The notes under the pieces: model-generated | The model's database searches: none | Told to the model about the DNA's origin: nothing | What the model saw: only the letters and a program-made list of their open reading frames with translations | Part shown: piece by piece, positions 51,561-63,284 of the stretch | Numbering within the stretch: position 1 is the first letter of the stretch | Layout: every line of letters starts with the position of its first letter | Assembly: GCA_023053575.1 (NCBI GenBank) | Contig: JAKZAP010000007.1 | Span: 25,569,464 to 25,633,463 of the forward strand | Length of the DNA: 64,000 bases | Direction of reading: 5' to 3' | Source of the DNA: Branchinecta lynchi | Lineage: Eukaryota > Arthropoda > Branchiopoda > Anostraca > Branchinectidae | Position numbers and translations under genes: made by a program

Positions 51561-51705
51561 AGCAAAGCGTATATTCGTTAGTCATTTCTTCATTATTTTC
51601 TTGACAACAGTGCATTATATGCTATAGCTTCGAGCTGCAAACGGCGCACTTAAGTTCGTTAGTACAGGGAGTCGCTTTCGAGTTACAGGATTGGGGCATG
51701 TGCGT

Positions 51706-51732
51706 GCATGGTGACCATACTGGTCACCATGC
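51706..51732. repeat. 12-bp perfect hairpin
   Basis: GCATGGTGACCA-TAC-TGGTCACCATGC. Confidence 0.75.
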
Positions 51733-51999
51733 CACTCCTAGTAGCTGAAGCACCATAGTGGTTGTAATGAATATAAGTTTTGATTTCATTACATGATTTA
51801 CACATAAAGCATGATATGTAAATGTGAACGAAACATGCATCAGAGTTAAGAAAGAAATGTATACCAATTTTCGAGCAAAGTTGAAAGTCGTCCAATGTGA
51901 CATGAAGTGTTCTAATTTCAGTAGTTTAGAATTCAAGCTACTAGCATTACGTTATTTGACTATGCTGTCCTGAACGCCCTTCCCTTGCACTTGTGTCGA

Positions 52000-52150
52000 T
52001 GGTGGCATCAATTGCTCAGTGATCGCATATGCTGATGACATTCTGAAGCTTAGTCGTGTTACAAATGGTATCGAAAGGGCAATCCAATCAATAGTTTCGG
52101 AATAAGCTGGCATTGGACTTAAAGCATAGCTCTTACTAGAAATGTTTTTC
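52000..52150 (+). pseudogene. LINE-A reverse transcriptase catalytic fragment
   Basis: SVIAYADDILKLSRVTNGIE then RAIQSI and AGIGLKA. Only the YADD box and the next helix survive. Confidence 0.6.
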
Positions 52151-52439
52151 CCGGGCTGTGGAACTACTAGCTGGGCTTTTTCTTTTCAGCTCTTCAAGAA
52201 ATCAAACGACGCACTCTACCTGCTTTTGGATGAACAGATGATCTTGTGCTTGAAGATTTTCCTGACACCATCATAGAAGCCTGTTGACCATCTGGCTTGA
52301 ACAGGAAAAATGTATACATTTTCTTTAGTAAGAGGCAAGTAGTGGAGCTTTCTTCCCATCGAGCTTCAAGTGATCGTCAGTTGATATACCAAGCGAAGTG
52401 CTCAGCTACGATGAAAACTTGCCTTTGTAACATTATTCT

Positions 52440-52560
52440 CTGAAGTGTCTAGATGAAAGTGCTGCATTTAAGTTGGCAGAGTGCACCTGTACTGCTGGAA
52501 CGGGAGGAAACTGCAAACACATAACTGCAGTCTCGTATACCATTGTGCCGTTCCAACCTA
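52440..52560 (+). pseudogene. SWIM zinc finger fragment
   Basis: KLAECTCTAGTGGNCKHITA then VSYTIVPFQP fits CxCxnCxH of SWIM fingers (CSCPAGxGGxCKHxxALLY). SWIM fingers occur in MULE transposases and in YqaJ-type transposon proteins; nothing else of either is visible nearby, so the parent is undecided. Confidence 0.5.
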
Positions 52561-53610
52561 GAGATTTTAAAATCAGACCAGTTTTTGCCCTTTGCAGAGA
52601 AGGCTTCAGCGGCCCTCTTATCTCCTGTTATTGTCGAACCAAAAACATTAAAAAATGGGAAATCTGGGCCCAATTGCCCCTGAACCAAGTGGGGGTGCGG
52701 TTTGGGACCCGTAACAAGTAAAAAGAGACCCCAATTTTCAGGTCCAAATTCGATTGCAAAATTTGCCTGATGAACATAGCAAATTTTAAGAAAATGTTGT
52801 CAAGTACTCACTTTAGCGCAGCATTTCCCTTGAGCAGCAGACTACGTTTCATGCCCAATCAAAAGTTTGTTTGAATGAACGTGCAGTGCCCATCACTGCA
52901 TATGTCATGGGCCCTTTCTGCAAAATGCGACCCGCAACAAATGCATGGAAAGTTTTTGAATAGAGAAAAAGGATTCTCCATCCTCCATCTGTAAACCATG
53001 GAAAAAAGTACGAAAGTGCGGCAATCAGTGCTCACTTGAAAAACGTGCATATACACATTTTGTATTCGGTAGCTATAGGGCTTGTGATACCTCCATCACT
53101 CCAATTCACTGGAGCTAGTTCTGATCAACTTGTAAAACAAAAATGACGAACCGCTCAGTCAACTTCTTACAGAAAAAATTGTTTGTCTAGACAAGCATAG
53201 CTTGAGCATGAAGCTGAAGAAAATCCATGACTACTACTTATCAGGTCCAAGGACAGTTGTCAGTTTCCAATATTGAGAAGTGTGACTTTGTCCTATTCTC
53301 TTCTCGAAGAGTAGTGCATGTCATTGAGGTTGAACCATATGCCATATGAAGTTATTGAATGAAGCATATTGAAGAAAAACTTTGCAAAAATTTTCAGTTT
53401 AAAAAATACTTAAATTCAGCAATATTTGGATTTTCTGTTGGTTTTTATGATACTAAAGGACCGTTTTTAGGAGCAAGGAGAAAAGTTACGATCAAATCCC
53501 GAAGGTGAATATTTACAGGACCTTTGTTTTCTCCGGGTCGCTCTAACCTGTTGCATGTTCCAACGTCAGATTACTCACATTGTGATTAGTACCCAGTTAG
53601 TAATTGCATG
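52561..53610. other. Unassigned AT-rich stretch
   Basis: No supported feature. Confidence 0.4.
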
Positions 53611-53614
53611 ATCG

Positions 53615-54010
53615 ATGATACCATCGCGTAAGAAATCCGAAAGATGGTTAGTTGGTATAAAGGGCTTATCAGCGAATGATAGAGCACATATTGGATTACT
53701 ACGATACAGGTATGGAGAGGATCGTACCACCCCGGTTTCTATCCGGCAGCTTCCGCTTAATACCCATGTTGCAGAAGAATTAAAAAAGCGAAGCCAACCT
53801 TCTTTACAGCAGTATAGAGCAACTGCTAGCATAGATCAATCGATTCAGGATCACGGCAACCAGCACATCAAGGCAGCCATCGCCGCAGAATCAATGGTGA
53901 AAAGAAGTCAAGAGGAACAAGCTTACTTGGTGTATGGCCGAGAGGATTTTGCACCAATCATGAGCTCTATCAAAAAAGATTTTGTTGAGAAATCTGCGAC
54001 AGGAGCTTAG
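53615..54010 (+). other. 131-codon open frame, unknown
   Basis: SANDRAHIGLLRYRYGEDRT ... DHGNQHIKAAIAAESMVKRS ... VYGREDFAPIMSSIKKDFVE. Hydrophilic and helical, with codon composition more gene-like than the surroundings. No start context, intron signal or family is recognised. It could be a transposon ORF fragment. Confidence 0.3.
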
Positions 54011-55750
54011 ATTTGCAGTGTACTTAGTCGACTTGCTGGAAATGAGAAGATAAGTGAATTCGACAGTGAAGAAATCAAAAGTGTACTCTTGGATAAACGC
54101 CAGTAAACCTTTTCAGTAATGTGGTAACTTTTGTCGAAGTCTGTTGTTCTCGAAGTTGCTGTTGTCGTTATGTGTCTGTTGTCAATATGTAACGAGGAAT
54201 AATTCGTGACTTAAAACAAGTCGCTGGTGAGACAGTGGCAAAGAGCCTCCGGAGGGCAAGTACTTGTGGCTTAAAGGCATTGAAGCATTTTTCGTTGAAA
54301 AATACAATCCCTTTTTGCATGCTTTTGACGAGTGTCGTCAAAAGGTTGCTGTTGTCGATTGAATCGGATAGCCTACCAAGCCAAGTTTTCCCGAGTTCAT
54401 TCGCAACTCTGCATTAACAAGGCTGGCTCAGCGATGTAGAGACTAACAAGATCACGGGAAATGGTGTGTCGGCAGAATTCTTGCTGTTAATCCGAAAAAT
54501 CCGGTCGCAAGTACCAGACAAAACCGAAAACATCGATATTTTAGAAACGAATCCTTGCAAGGCAGTTAAATCGACACCCAAAGTCTATAACGACCTTCAT
54601 ACATTTCCGGGCAACCTGTTGTTCTGAAAGGATTTTCCCTTTTCTTTGTATTTGTCTGTAAATTTGATTTTGATATCTAATTGACTAATTCTTTTTAAGC
54701 ATCAAGCCACGGAGCAAAATCTTCGTCGGCGGCAGTGGTGGTGCTGCCACATCGTCCTCTTCTTCTCCCTCATCTTCTTGATGATCCTGATTCAAGCTGA
54801 GATCAAGCAGAATATTTTTAAACATCTAATGTGATATCAAGAATGCACCATGAGTCTGTATTGAGAGTAAAAAAAATTCTGTTATGACCATCGCTGTTTC
54901 CGGGCAGTTTCCGAGAATTCGAATTTTGAGTTAGTAGAAAAGAAAGCAAAAGTTTTGTCTGCCGGGAGTAGGAATCGAACGCACGACCTCTTGACTAGTA
55001 TCCCGATACTTTGGCCGTAACACGGATGTCGTGAGCGGACAGGAAATTCAGTGACGAAGTCTTTCGTTGTCGCTAACTGCACTGTGCCAGAAAACTGGGA
55101 TACTATATTATATTTATTAAGTATTTATTTAACTATCGCGATTTATTTCTTTGCAGATGTTACCCGGTCTATGAACCCGAGCTTTAAGTTTAGTTCCGTG
55201 ACAAAGTATTTGATCCAACAAACTGTGAACAGCAAATTTTGGGCTGTCGTAGGATATTGAACTAGTTGACCTGATGCAGTGAGCTTTCCCTTATCGAAAG
55301 GCAAACACAACATTTGCTGCATTTGACATAGGTCCTTCGATAAATTGCTGAGCTTACAGTGAACGTGAGGAGTGATATTCTTAGCCCGAAACCATGTATA
55401 TTTTACAAAACTGGTTTTATCGGTATATGGAAAAAAAAATCCTTCAAACCACTCTAGTTTCGCTGGCCTGTTTAGGAGTCAGTCCAATGAGCTCGGACTT
55501 GACGCTCTAGCCTCCACCTGTCAACAAGGACATTCCCTTACAGTGGACTGCGTGCGCCGAATAATGAACTTTGTAGGGAGAAACGACAGTCTTGGCACGT
55601 ATGGTGGGTGATGTGGTGCTGACAGCTAGTATTCAGAAGATAATTTTTATTTATATGTTTGGGAAAACCGTTTGGATGTGCACAAATCATGTTTTAGCAG
55701 CTTTACTTGTGTCTGATACAGGGTCAATTTTTTCCAGCAAAGGGATTTGA
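54011..55750. other. Mostly unassigned; includes a tRNA-like segment
   Basis: Short frames only (for example 54235-54417). A serine/aspartate-type (TCTTCTTCT) run lies near 54760. Confidence 0.35.
54955..55035 (-). repeat. tRNA-derived sequence, minus strand
   Basis: Minus strand: TACGGCCAAAGTATCGGG (A-box-like), ACTAGTCAAGAGGTCGTGCG, TTCGATTCC (B-box), CTCCCGGC. It shares CAAGAGGTC...TTCGAT with the SINE-like copy at 26.8 kb. Acceptor and D stems do not pair, so it is a SINE head or tRNA pseudogene. Confidence 0.4.
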
Positions 55751-55884
55751 AAATAGATGTACAGTAGGCTAAGTAATATAATACTGTCTAATCATGTTAG
55801 CACTCTTAACTTTCAGCTACAGCTTCTATCAAGAGTGAGTCATCTACTACAATGTCAAAAGTTTATAACAGATAACACGAGGAG

Positions 55885-56152
55885 GCGCGGTTTCAACAGA
55901 CAATGCATATATTATCTGTTGTGTTTGAACACATTCTGCATTAAATGTTTTAAAGAACAAGCTGTTCGGAAGAGCAAAAAAAAGCACCTACTGACTTTGT
56001 TTCTTATCGTCATGATCTCGGAAAACAAAGCAGGTAATTTTGGTGGTTTTTCGGTCCTTCCTGGTAAAGCTTATTGTGCATAAAAGTTTGAAATACAACA
56101 AATAACATGTTATCTAGTGTTATCTGCTACACAATATATGTTGAAACCGCGC
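55885..56152. mobile_element. 268-bp MITE-like element
   Basis: GCGCGGTTTCAACA (55885-55898) and inverse TGTTGAAACCGCGC (56139-56152), a perfect 14-bp inverted pair. CAGATAACAC-type words lie near both ends. No coding content and no clear target duplication. Confidence 0.55.
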
Positions 56153-56189
56153 ATATTTATCCGGAGCAGATGCTTGTTATTCCCAGCAA

Positions 56190-56472
56190 GCTTCACTCCG
56201 ATCCCTCCATTCTAACCGTTCCTCGGGATTTCCGGTCTCCCTTCCCCCAACTCCTCCATAGCTGTCCAATCCAGTTCGGACTTCAAATGGGACATAACAG
56301 ATATGTCATTTATTCAGGTAGTAAGTTTCATTTCAATCCGACCACCCATTCGAAAGTTAAACACCATAATCCCCCACCCTCCACTCCCCCAGATGGTCGG
56401 ATCGGGAAACTGATTATTTCCAGGTTGGTTTGGTCGGGTCCCTGATACGCCTGCCAAGTTTCATAGTCCGAC
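56190..56472 (+). repeat. Family E dispersed repeat, copy 3
   Basis: GATGGTCGGATCGGGAAACT, TTTCCAGGTTGGTTTGGTCG, CCTGATACGCCTGCCAAGTT and TCATAGTCCGACC. Confidence 0.62.
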
Positions 56473-56759
56473 CTTCGATTGCTCTAGTTCTCTCCGAGCG
56501 AAATTAAACAAAGAACTTATACTAGAGTGAAGGAAGAATGACTCATCCACGCGCAGAGCTATACTATGCTGTGCTTGTATGGAAGTGCCCGAACTTGATC
56601 AACCCCTATTAAGGTTCAACAACATATTATACCAACCCCTTCGACCTTCGATTGCTCTAGCTCTCTCCGAACGAATTAAAGAATGACTCATCCATGCGCA
56701 GGGCCATACTAGTGCGAAGAAAGGGGTAGGGCTTTGATAAACACTAGAAAAAGCGTTTC
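56473..56759. repeat. Duplicated spacer between family E copies
   Basis: CCTTCGATTGCTCTAGYTCT then CTCCGARCGAA and GAATGACTCATCCAYGCGCA occur twice (~56473 and ~56642), an internal duplication. Confidence 0.55.
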
Positions 56760-57112
56760 AAGAGATTTCGGGTGTCCCCAACCAGCCCCCACCCCCAGTT
56801 ACCGGATCCGATCCGAATTTGACAATGAACATTCAAGACACTTGTTCTTGATACCTGTCAAGTTCAATGCACGCCCGATTATCCGTTCCAAAGTTGTGAA
56901 CGTTACTAATTTCCGGATTCCTCATCTTGCCACTCCCCCATTGATGGTCGGATCGGGGAAGTGATTATTATTTTTTTTTTTTAGTTAATCCGGTTGGGTC
57001 CCTGATATGCGTGCCAAGTTTATCGTTCTAGGTCATGTTCAAGTGCCCAAGCTAGCAAAATGCGGACAAACCGACAGACATTATGGCACTTGATTAAGCT
57101 CAAGTGCCATAA
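56760..57112 (+). repeat. Family E dispersed repeat, copy 4, with terminal hairpin
   Basis: ATGGTCGGATCGGGGAAGTG, CCTGATATGCGTGCCAAGTT, and an end TTATGGCACTTGA-TTAAGC-TCAAGTGCCATAA (57081-57112), a perfect 13-bp stem with a 6-nt loop. In the other copies the end reads only TATGGCAYTTGAG. Confidence 0.65.
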
Positions 57113-58790
57113 AAAAGACAAAAACACAACAGCAATACCAAAATAACTAAAAGTCATAAGCCAAAACATCGTGGAGCTCCAGGGAGTAGTAGGTATTAAC
57201 ATTCTGATTCCTCGAATCTGTTTTAGTTGAGTAGTAATAGCAATCAAAGTCATGAATACTCGGCTCCAAATATTAATGTTCATTGTTGTTCTTTCAATCG
57301 ACTACGTGTGGTTTCTGAAGTATCAAGTACTAAACCTGGCTATGTCTAGTAATACAGGTTAAGTATTTTACAACCTGACAAATGGTAAGTTAAAACCCAT
57401 TAGAGATCAAATACTCGACGCCTTTTCTTCACCCCTGACTTGTTTAGGTAGTAATAGCCAGATACAAACTGGATTTCTCAACCAGAAGCGTAGTTTCATC
57501 ATTTCATTTTAACCACTAAATAAATGGTAGTGAGTACTAGAATTTAATGTTCAAGGTTATCAAGGTTCAAGGTTATATTTATTTACAACAAAATTTAGAT
57601 CCTTATCAATTTCCGCTGCTGAGAGCAGAGCTAGAGCGCACACGAAAAAATAAATAAAATCAAATCAACTTAAACATGACGAATCATACCCACTAACATC
57701 CATCCTCTATATAATCATATAGCTAACGGAAAGCAAGGCCAAGGCACAGACGTAATTAAACAAAAATTAATTAATAAGAAATACACGTATACAAAGATCT
57801 GTACTTTTAACTTCTATCTTTCTATTTCTAAAGGGTAACGACTAACGAAACAATGATATGCTTCTGAGGCCCATGCTGGAGAAGGGTATTAGTCGTTTTG
57901 TAAATTCCAAGCAGCACGTCAGCCCGTATGTATTGAGAGTAAGCTTAATACTGAGAGTATGTTCCAACAAAGTCTTCCTAAAAGAAAAACACTAAGGACG
58001 CAATGATGAATACTGGCCAGTCGGTGGCGGAAGTCATTGATTATGTTATTTTAGGTTCATAGAACGTATCATCATCTTGTCCGTAATTAAATCAACTTAT
58101 TTCGGATTCAATAATTATTTTTACCTGTGATAATCCTTGTGTCTCCGTTACCGTGAATTTGGTTATTAGTATCGAATTAGCCATTTATTTACGGAGTGGT
58201 ATTGACGAGATCGTCCTATGATGGGTTGATTCACATATATCGGCTTTGTGGCAAGAAATTCTTCTTCTAGTTCCCTTAAGATGCAAGGGCCTCTGCTTCA
58301 GTTTCTCTTGCACCAGTTCAAGGTTCGTAGTGCAGAGGTGGGCCAATTTGCCTTTCTCAAGCGACTCCACAGGGACAAAAGCGAAAGCATTAAAGTGTGA
58401 ATACAAGCTGTTGTGGTCTCCCGCTTTGGACCGTCCTTTTTCTGGGAAGAGTTTTTGACAATATGCTGATTGTAACTCTTAGACTTCAAGAATGAATAGA
58501 CACGCTTACACACAGATAATGTAATTCGTCGTTTCTTAATCTTTGGTCAATGGTTTCGGAAATGTAAATAAAACCAGCTGGTCTACGGCGGTCATGCGAT
58601 CGCTTACTCTTACAACAATTGATCACACCAGTGATACACTGGAAAATGTCGATATGCTTCATTATTGTGAGTAACCTCCAAAGCTTACACACAAAGAAAT
58701 AACGGGTCATAAATATGTTCGGCTAGAGCACTAGCAAAATTCTCAGGTCTATTTTGGCATCCAAGAATTGCGTCTATGCTGGTTCTGTGC
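57113..58790. other. Unassigned
   Basis: GTTCAAGGTTATATTTATTT (about 57561) may be another truncated LINE 3' end on the minus strand. No supported gene. Confidence 0.3.
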
Positions 58791-58799
58791 TCGTGGAGA

Positions 58800-59143
58800 C
58801 GATCAGAAGATGCTGCGCACCAGCACCTTTCTGATCGCCTCCACGACCACAGTATCCGTTTGGATGAAAGCAACATAATAAGGAGAGAGACAGGTCTTGG
58901 AGAGTTCATACGTAAAGCTTTTGAGATTAAGAAATACGGAATAGTAGATCTCGCAATAAACAGAGATACTAGTGAGTTTCTTATTAACCCCTTGTATGAC
59001 AGATTCCTCGAAAAGGATGCTGCATTCCTAAGGCCCCCTAAAACCACACCTTTTGTTCCCACAAACCTGCCAAATATTTCAAATATTCCTTCTCGCCACG
59101 CAGCCAGCATTGCTAAAATCCAAGGTCAAGCAGCACTGAATAG
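58800..59143 (+). pseudogene. Penelope-like element C-terminus (GIY-YIG tail)
   Basis: The frame reads LSDRLHDHSIRLDESNIIRR, ETGLGEFIRKAFEIKKYGIV, DLAINRDTSEFLINPLYDRF. The HxxxxDHxIxxDxxxIIxxExxxxxRxxxEAxxIxKxxxxINRDxGxxLxxxYDxxL layout is the end of Penelope-like GIY-YIG proteins. The RT and the GIY-YIG box itself are not seen. Confidence 0.5.
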
Positions 59144-59149
59144 CTAAGC

Positions 59150-59559
59150 AAGTTAAATACTTCTGGGCAAACAGAGTAACGAGGCTATTTCGTTGATCGC
59201 GCATAAATTTTTTGAAAAGTTGCCAGTTATGTGAAAGAGTTCGTTCGAAGTTTATATGAAAACATTCTATTAAGAGTTGTTGAAAGTCTAGTATACAATA
59301 CTTTATAATTCACTGTTCCATTGTACACACATATATATATATATACTCTTATTATATTTATCCATATTTGAATATGTATTTTTTGTAATATGATTATTCT
59401 TTCTTTCAGATAATCACAAACTGTCAATACTGTAACAATTTTTTAAGGACGCAGAAGTCCGATCGCTGTTTTGAGCCTGCAAGTGATATGGATACGAGCG
59501 GCTGTGGTTTCACCGAGCCCTGTGATCGACACTGAGGTCATTCGGGGATAGTTTTCAAC
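59150..59559. other. Unassigned, includes an AT microsatellite
   Basis: ACACATATATATATATATAC at about 59325-59345. No gene. Confidence 0.5.
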
Positions 59560-62500
59560 TGGAAAGGATGCATGAAGGTGGCTTGTTCCGACCACGCATT
59601 CGGATATCTATGTGGGGATTGCCACATGGATCTGTGTTGTGGATCTCAATGCCTCTCAATGAACATGTGGACTACCTCGGTTTTGCATTTCAATCCGTAC
59701 ATCTGTTATTTCCCTATGACTTGAGAACTTTTCAAAAAACGAAATACTTTTTAACTGAAAAAAAAACAAAAAAAACATATCAAATCTTAACAGACACTCA
59801 AGACAATGCAAAGAGCGTACAGTGAAATTGTGTTCCAATATGAATAAACCTGCTATATTCACACCATGTTAACCCGGTTAAATAATCGTGATTAACTGTT
59901 ACTTTAGTAACTGACCAAGATGAACTAGAAGATGCAATAAAAAATCTTAACATCAAATCTGCTGCAGGTTTCGATGAGATTGAGAATTCATGGATTGCCA
60001 ATACACCAAAAGAACTCTGTGTTCGACTGTTAAAGCTTTACAACTGTGCTTGGGAAAAAAGTGTTTTCCCTAAAGCATGGATCAAAATGAAGGCAGCATT
60101 TTTACAGGGTCACTTAATAACCTACAGAGCTCCTTCCAGTCCGTCATTGTTTTTTTAGCCTCCTCTACAGTTATGTTTTTTCTATCAACAGTATAAGCCA
60201 GGATTCTCATCAAATGGGGCCAGCGTGTTTCTGCTGAAGGTTGGTCTTCCTAACTACCGAATCATAGCGAATATTTTTCTCTTTTCGTTTTGCAAATATG
60301 CAGGAGACATCCTTAAGCGTATAGTGAAATTGTGTTCCAATATGAATATACCTGCTACATTCACACCATATTAACCCGGTTAAATAATCGTGATTAACTG
60401 TTACCTCAGTAACTGACCAAGATGAACTAGAAGATGCAACAAAAAATCTTAACATCAAATCTGCTGCAGGTTTAGATGAGATTGAGAATTCATGGATTAC
60501 CAATACACCAGAAGAACTCCGTGTTCGACTGTTAAAGCTTTACAACTGTACTTGGGATAAAAGTGTTTTCCCTAAAGCATGGATAAAAATGAAGGCAGCA
60601 TTTTTTCAGGGTCACTTAATAACCTACAGAGCTCCTTCCAGTCCGTCATTGGTTTTTTAGCCTCCTCTACAGTTATGTTCTTTCTATCAACAGTATAAGC
60701 CAGGATTCTAATCAAATGGGGCCAGCGTGTTTCTGCTGAAGGTTGGTCTTCCTAACTACCGAATCATAGCGAATATTTTTCTCTTTTCGTTTACGCAGGA
60801 GACATCCTTAAGCTTCGAAATATGTGAAAACCTTCATCCAAAGAACTTTTTTCCGTCAAAAACGCCGGACTCAGAGAAAATGTCTCTCAATACCTCTCAA
60901 TGAACATGTGGACTACCTCGGTTTTGCATTTCAATCCGTACATCTGTTATTTCCCTATGACTTGAGAACTCTTCAAAAAAAGAAAAACTTTTTAACTGAA
61001 AAAACAAACAAACACCATATCAAATCTTAACAGACACTCAGACAATGCAAAGAGCGTATAGTGAAATTGTGTTCCAATATGAATATACCTGCTATATTCA
61101 CACCATATTAACCCGGCTAGATAATCGTGATTAACTGTTACCTCAGTAACTGACCAAGATGAACTAGAAGATGCAATAAAAAATCTTAACATCAAATCTG
61201 CTGCAGGTTTAGATGAGATTGAGAATTCATGGATTGCCAATACACCAAAAGAACTCCGTCTTCGACTGTTAAAGCTTTACAACTGTGCTTGGGAAAAAAG
61301 TGTTTTCACTAAAGCATGGATCAAAATGAAGGCAGCATTTTTTCAGGGTCGCTTAATAACCTACAGAGCTCCTTCCAGTCCGTCATTGGTTTTTTAGCCT
61401 CCTCTACAGTTATGTTCTTTCTATCAACAGTATAAGCCAGGACTCTAATCAAATGGGGCCAACGTGTTTCTGCTGAAGGTTGGTCTTCCTAACTACCGAA
61501 TCATAGCGAATATTTTCTCTTTTCGTTTTGCAAATACGCAGGAGACATCCTTAAGCTTCGAAATATGTGAAAACCTTCATCCAAAGAACTTTTTTCCGTC
61601 AAAAACGCCGGACTCAGAGAAAATGTCTCTCAATACCTCTCAATGAACATGTGGACTACCTCGGTTTTGCATTTCAATCCGTACATCTGTTACTTCCCTA
61701 TGAATTGAGAACTCTTCAAAAAACGAAATACTTTTTAACTGAAAAAAAAAACACCATATCAAATCTTAACTGACACTCAGACAATGCAAAGAGCGTATAG
61801 TGAAATTGTGTTCCAATATAAATATACCTGCTATATTCACACCATATTAACCCGGTTAAATAATCGTGATTAACTGTTACCTCAGTGACTGACCAAGATG
61901 AACTAGAAGATGCAATAAAAAATCTTAACATCAAATCGGCTGCAGGTTTAGATGAGACTGAGAATTCATGGATTGCCAATACACCAAAAGAACTTCGTGT
62001 TCGACTGTTAAAGCTTTAAAACTGTGGTTGGGAAAAAAGTGTTTTCCCTAAAGCATGGATCAAAATGAAGGCAGCATTTTTTCAGGGTCACTTAATAACC
62101 TACAGAGCTCCTTCCAGTCCGTCATTGGTTTTTTAGCCTCCTCTATAGTTATATTCTTGCTATCAACAGTATAAGCCAGGATTCTAATCAAATGGGGCCA
62201 GCGTGTTTCTGCTGAAGGTTCGTTTTCCTAACTACCGAATCATAGCGAATATTTTTCTCTTTTCGTTTTGCAAATACGCAGGAGACATCCTTAAGCTTCG
62301 AAATATGTGAAAACCTTCATCCAAAGAACTTTTTTCCGTCAAAAACGCCGGACTACGGACCTGCTCAGCTGTCGACAAATGAGACCCAAATTTCTTCCTT
62401 CTCCGAGAAAATGTCTCTCAATGCCTCTCAATGACCATGTGGACTACCTCGGTTTTGCATTTCAATCCGTACATCTGTTATTTCCCTATGACTTGAGAAC

Positions 62501-62840
62501 TCTTCAAAAAACGAAATACTTTTTAACTGAAACAAAAAAAAAACCATTTCAAATCTTAACAGACACTCAGACAATGCAAAGAGCGTATAGTGAAATTGTG
62601 TTCCAATATGAATATACCTGCTATATTCACACCATATTAACCCGGTTAAATAATCGTGATTAACTGTTACCTCAGTAACTGACCAAGATGAACTAGAAGA
62701 TGCAATAAAAAATCTTAACATCAAATCTGCTGCAGGTTTAGATAAGATTGAGAATTCATGGATGTTGGGAAAAAAGTGTTTTCCCTAAAGCATGGATCAA
62801 AATGAAGGCAGCATTTTTTCAGGGTCACTTAATCAGTTCA
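59560..62840 (+). repeat. Tandem array of five ~740-bp units built from RT fragments
   Basis: The word GATGAACTAGAAGATGCAAY recurs at about 59919, 60421, 61158, 61897 and 62687 (steps 502, 737, 739, 790). Each unit encodes, in pieces, VTDQDELEDAIKNLNIKSAA then GLDEIENSWI and LLKLYNCAWEKSVFPKAWIK (RT domain 0 to 1). Later in the unit KYAGDILKL stands in the position and shape of the YADD box with D changed to G. The intervening RT is missing. Units 1 and 5 are incomplete or carry small indels. Confidence 0.85.
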
Positions 62841-62900
62841 GTTCAGTCATTCATACTGATAAGACCTTTGTTGGGTGACGAGCGCTAATCCGTTACGAGA

Positions 62901-63278
62901 ATGCCTAGCAGCAGCAGTGGAACTGCGATTATTGATGAACTTGTCTATTCTCCAATATTGAACTTTTTGCAAGTCAGTCGAGAGGAAGGAGTTGAGGATG
63001 ACGTGATAGTTAATTACGGATCGGATTTCTTTGATTGTGAATCAGCACTCAAAGAGAAGAAAGTGTTTTGGGCGAAGGTTGCCCCCCAGGAAAACTATCC
63101 ACGTCGTTCCGGAGTAAAGGCTCTGTCAAGTCATTTACTAGATATTCTGGGCCTGATGAAGCGCTGTGATGACTCTGACATTTCCGTACCCACGTACGTA
63201 ATCCGTTCTCCCACCGAAGTTCTCTGTATACCTGCTATGGTGTTTTCCAAACTTACAACGAAGATTAATCGAGTTTAA
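62901..63278 (+). pseudogene. LINE-A ORF1 N-terminal part (no PHD)
   Basis: 125 codons from MPSSSSGTAIIDELVYSPIL. The middle (VNYGSDFFDCESALKEKKVF, SGVKALSSHLLDILGLMKRC, ISVPTYVIRSPTEV) aligns with DVIEAMANFYSVESLQCAKS ... ISADIWKMVSDLDGRRFK of the 16-kb copy, but no PHD finger precedes it. One TAA (63276-63278) separates it from the next segment in the same frame. Confidence 0.72.
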
Positions 63279-63284
63279 CAGTTA

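Noticed and set aside
59798..62724. Repeated minus-strand frames with Ser-rich peptide (IASSSSSSWSVTEV)
   Set aside because: They are the antisense of the RT domain 0 segment on the plus strand, repeated because the unit is tandem.
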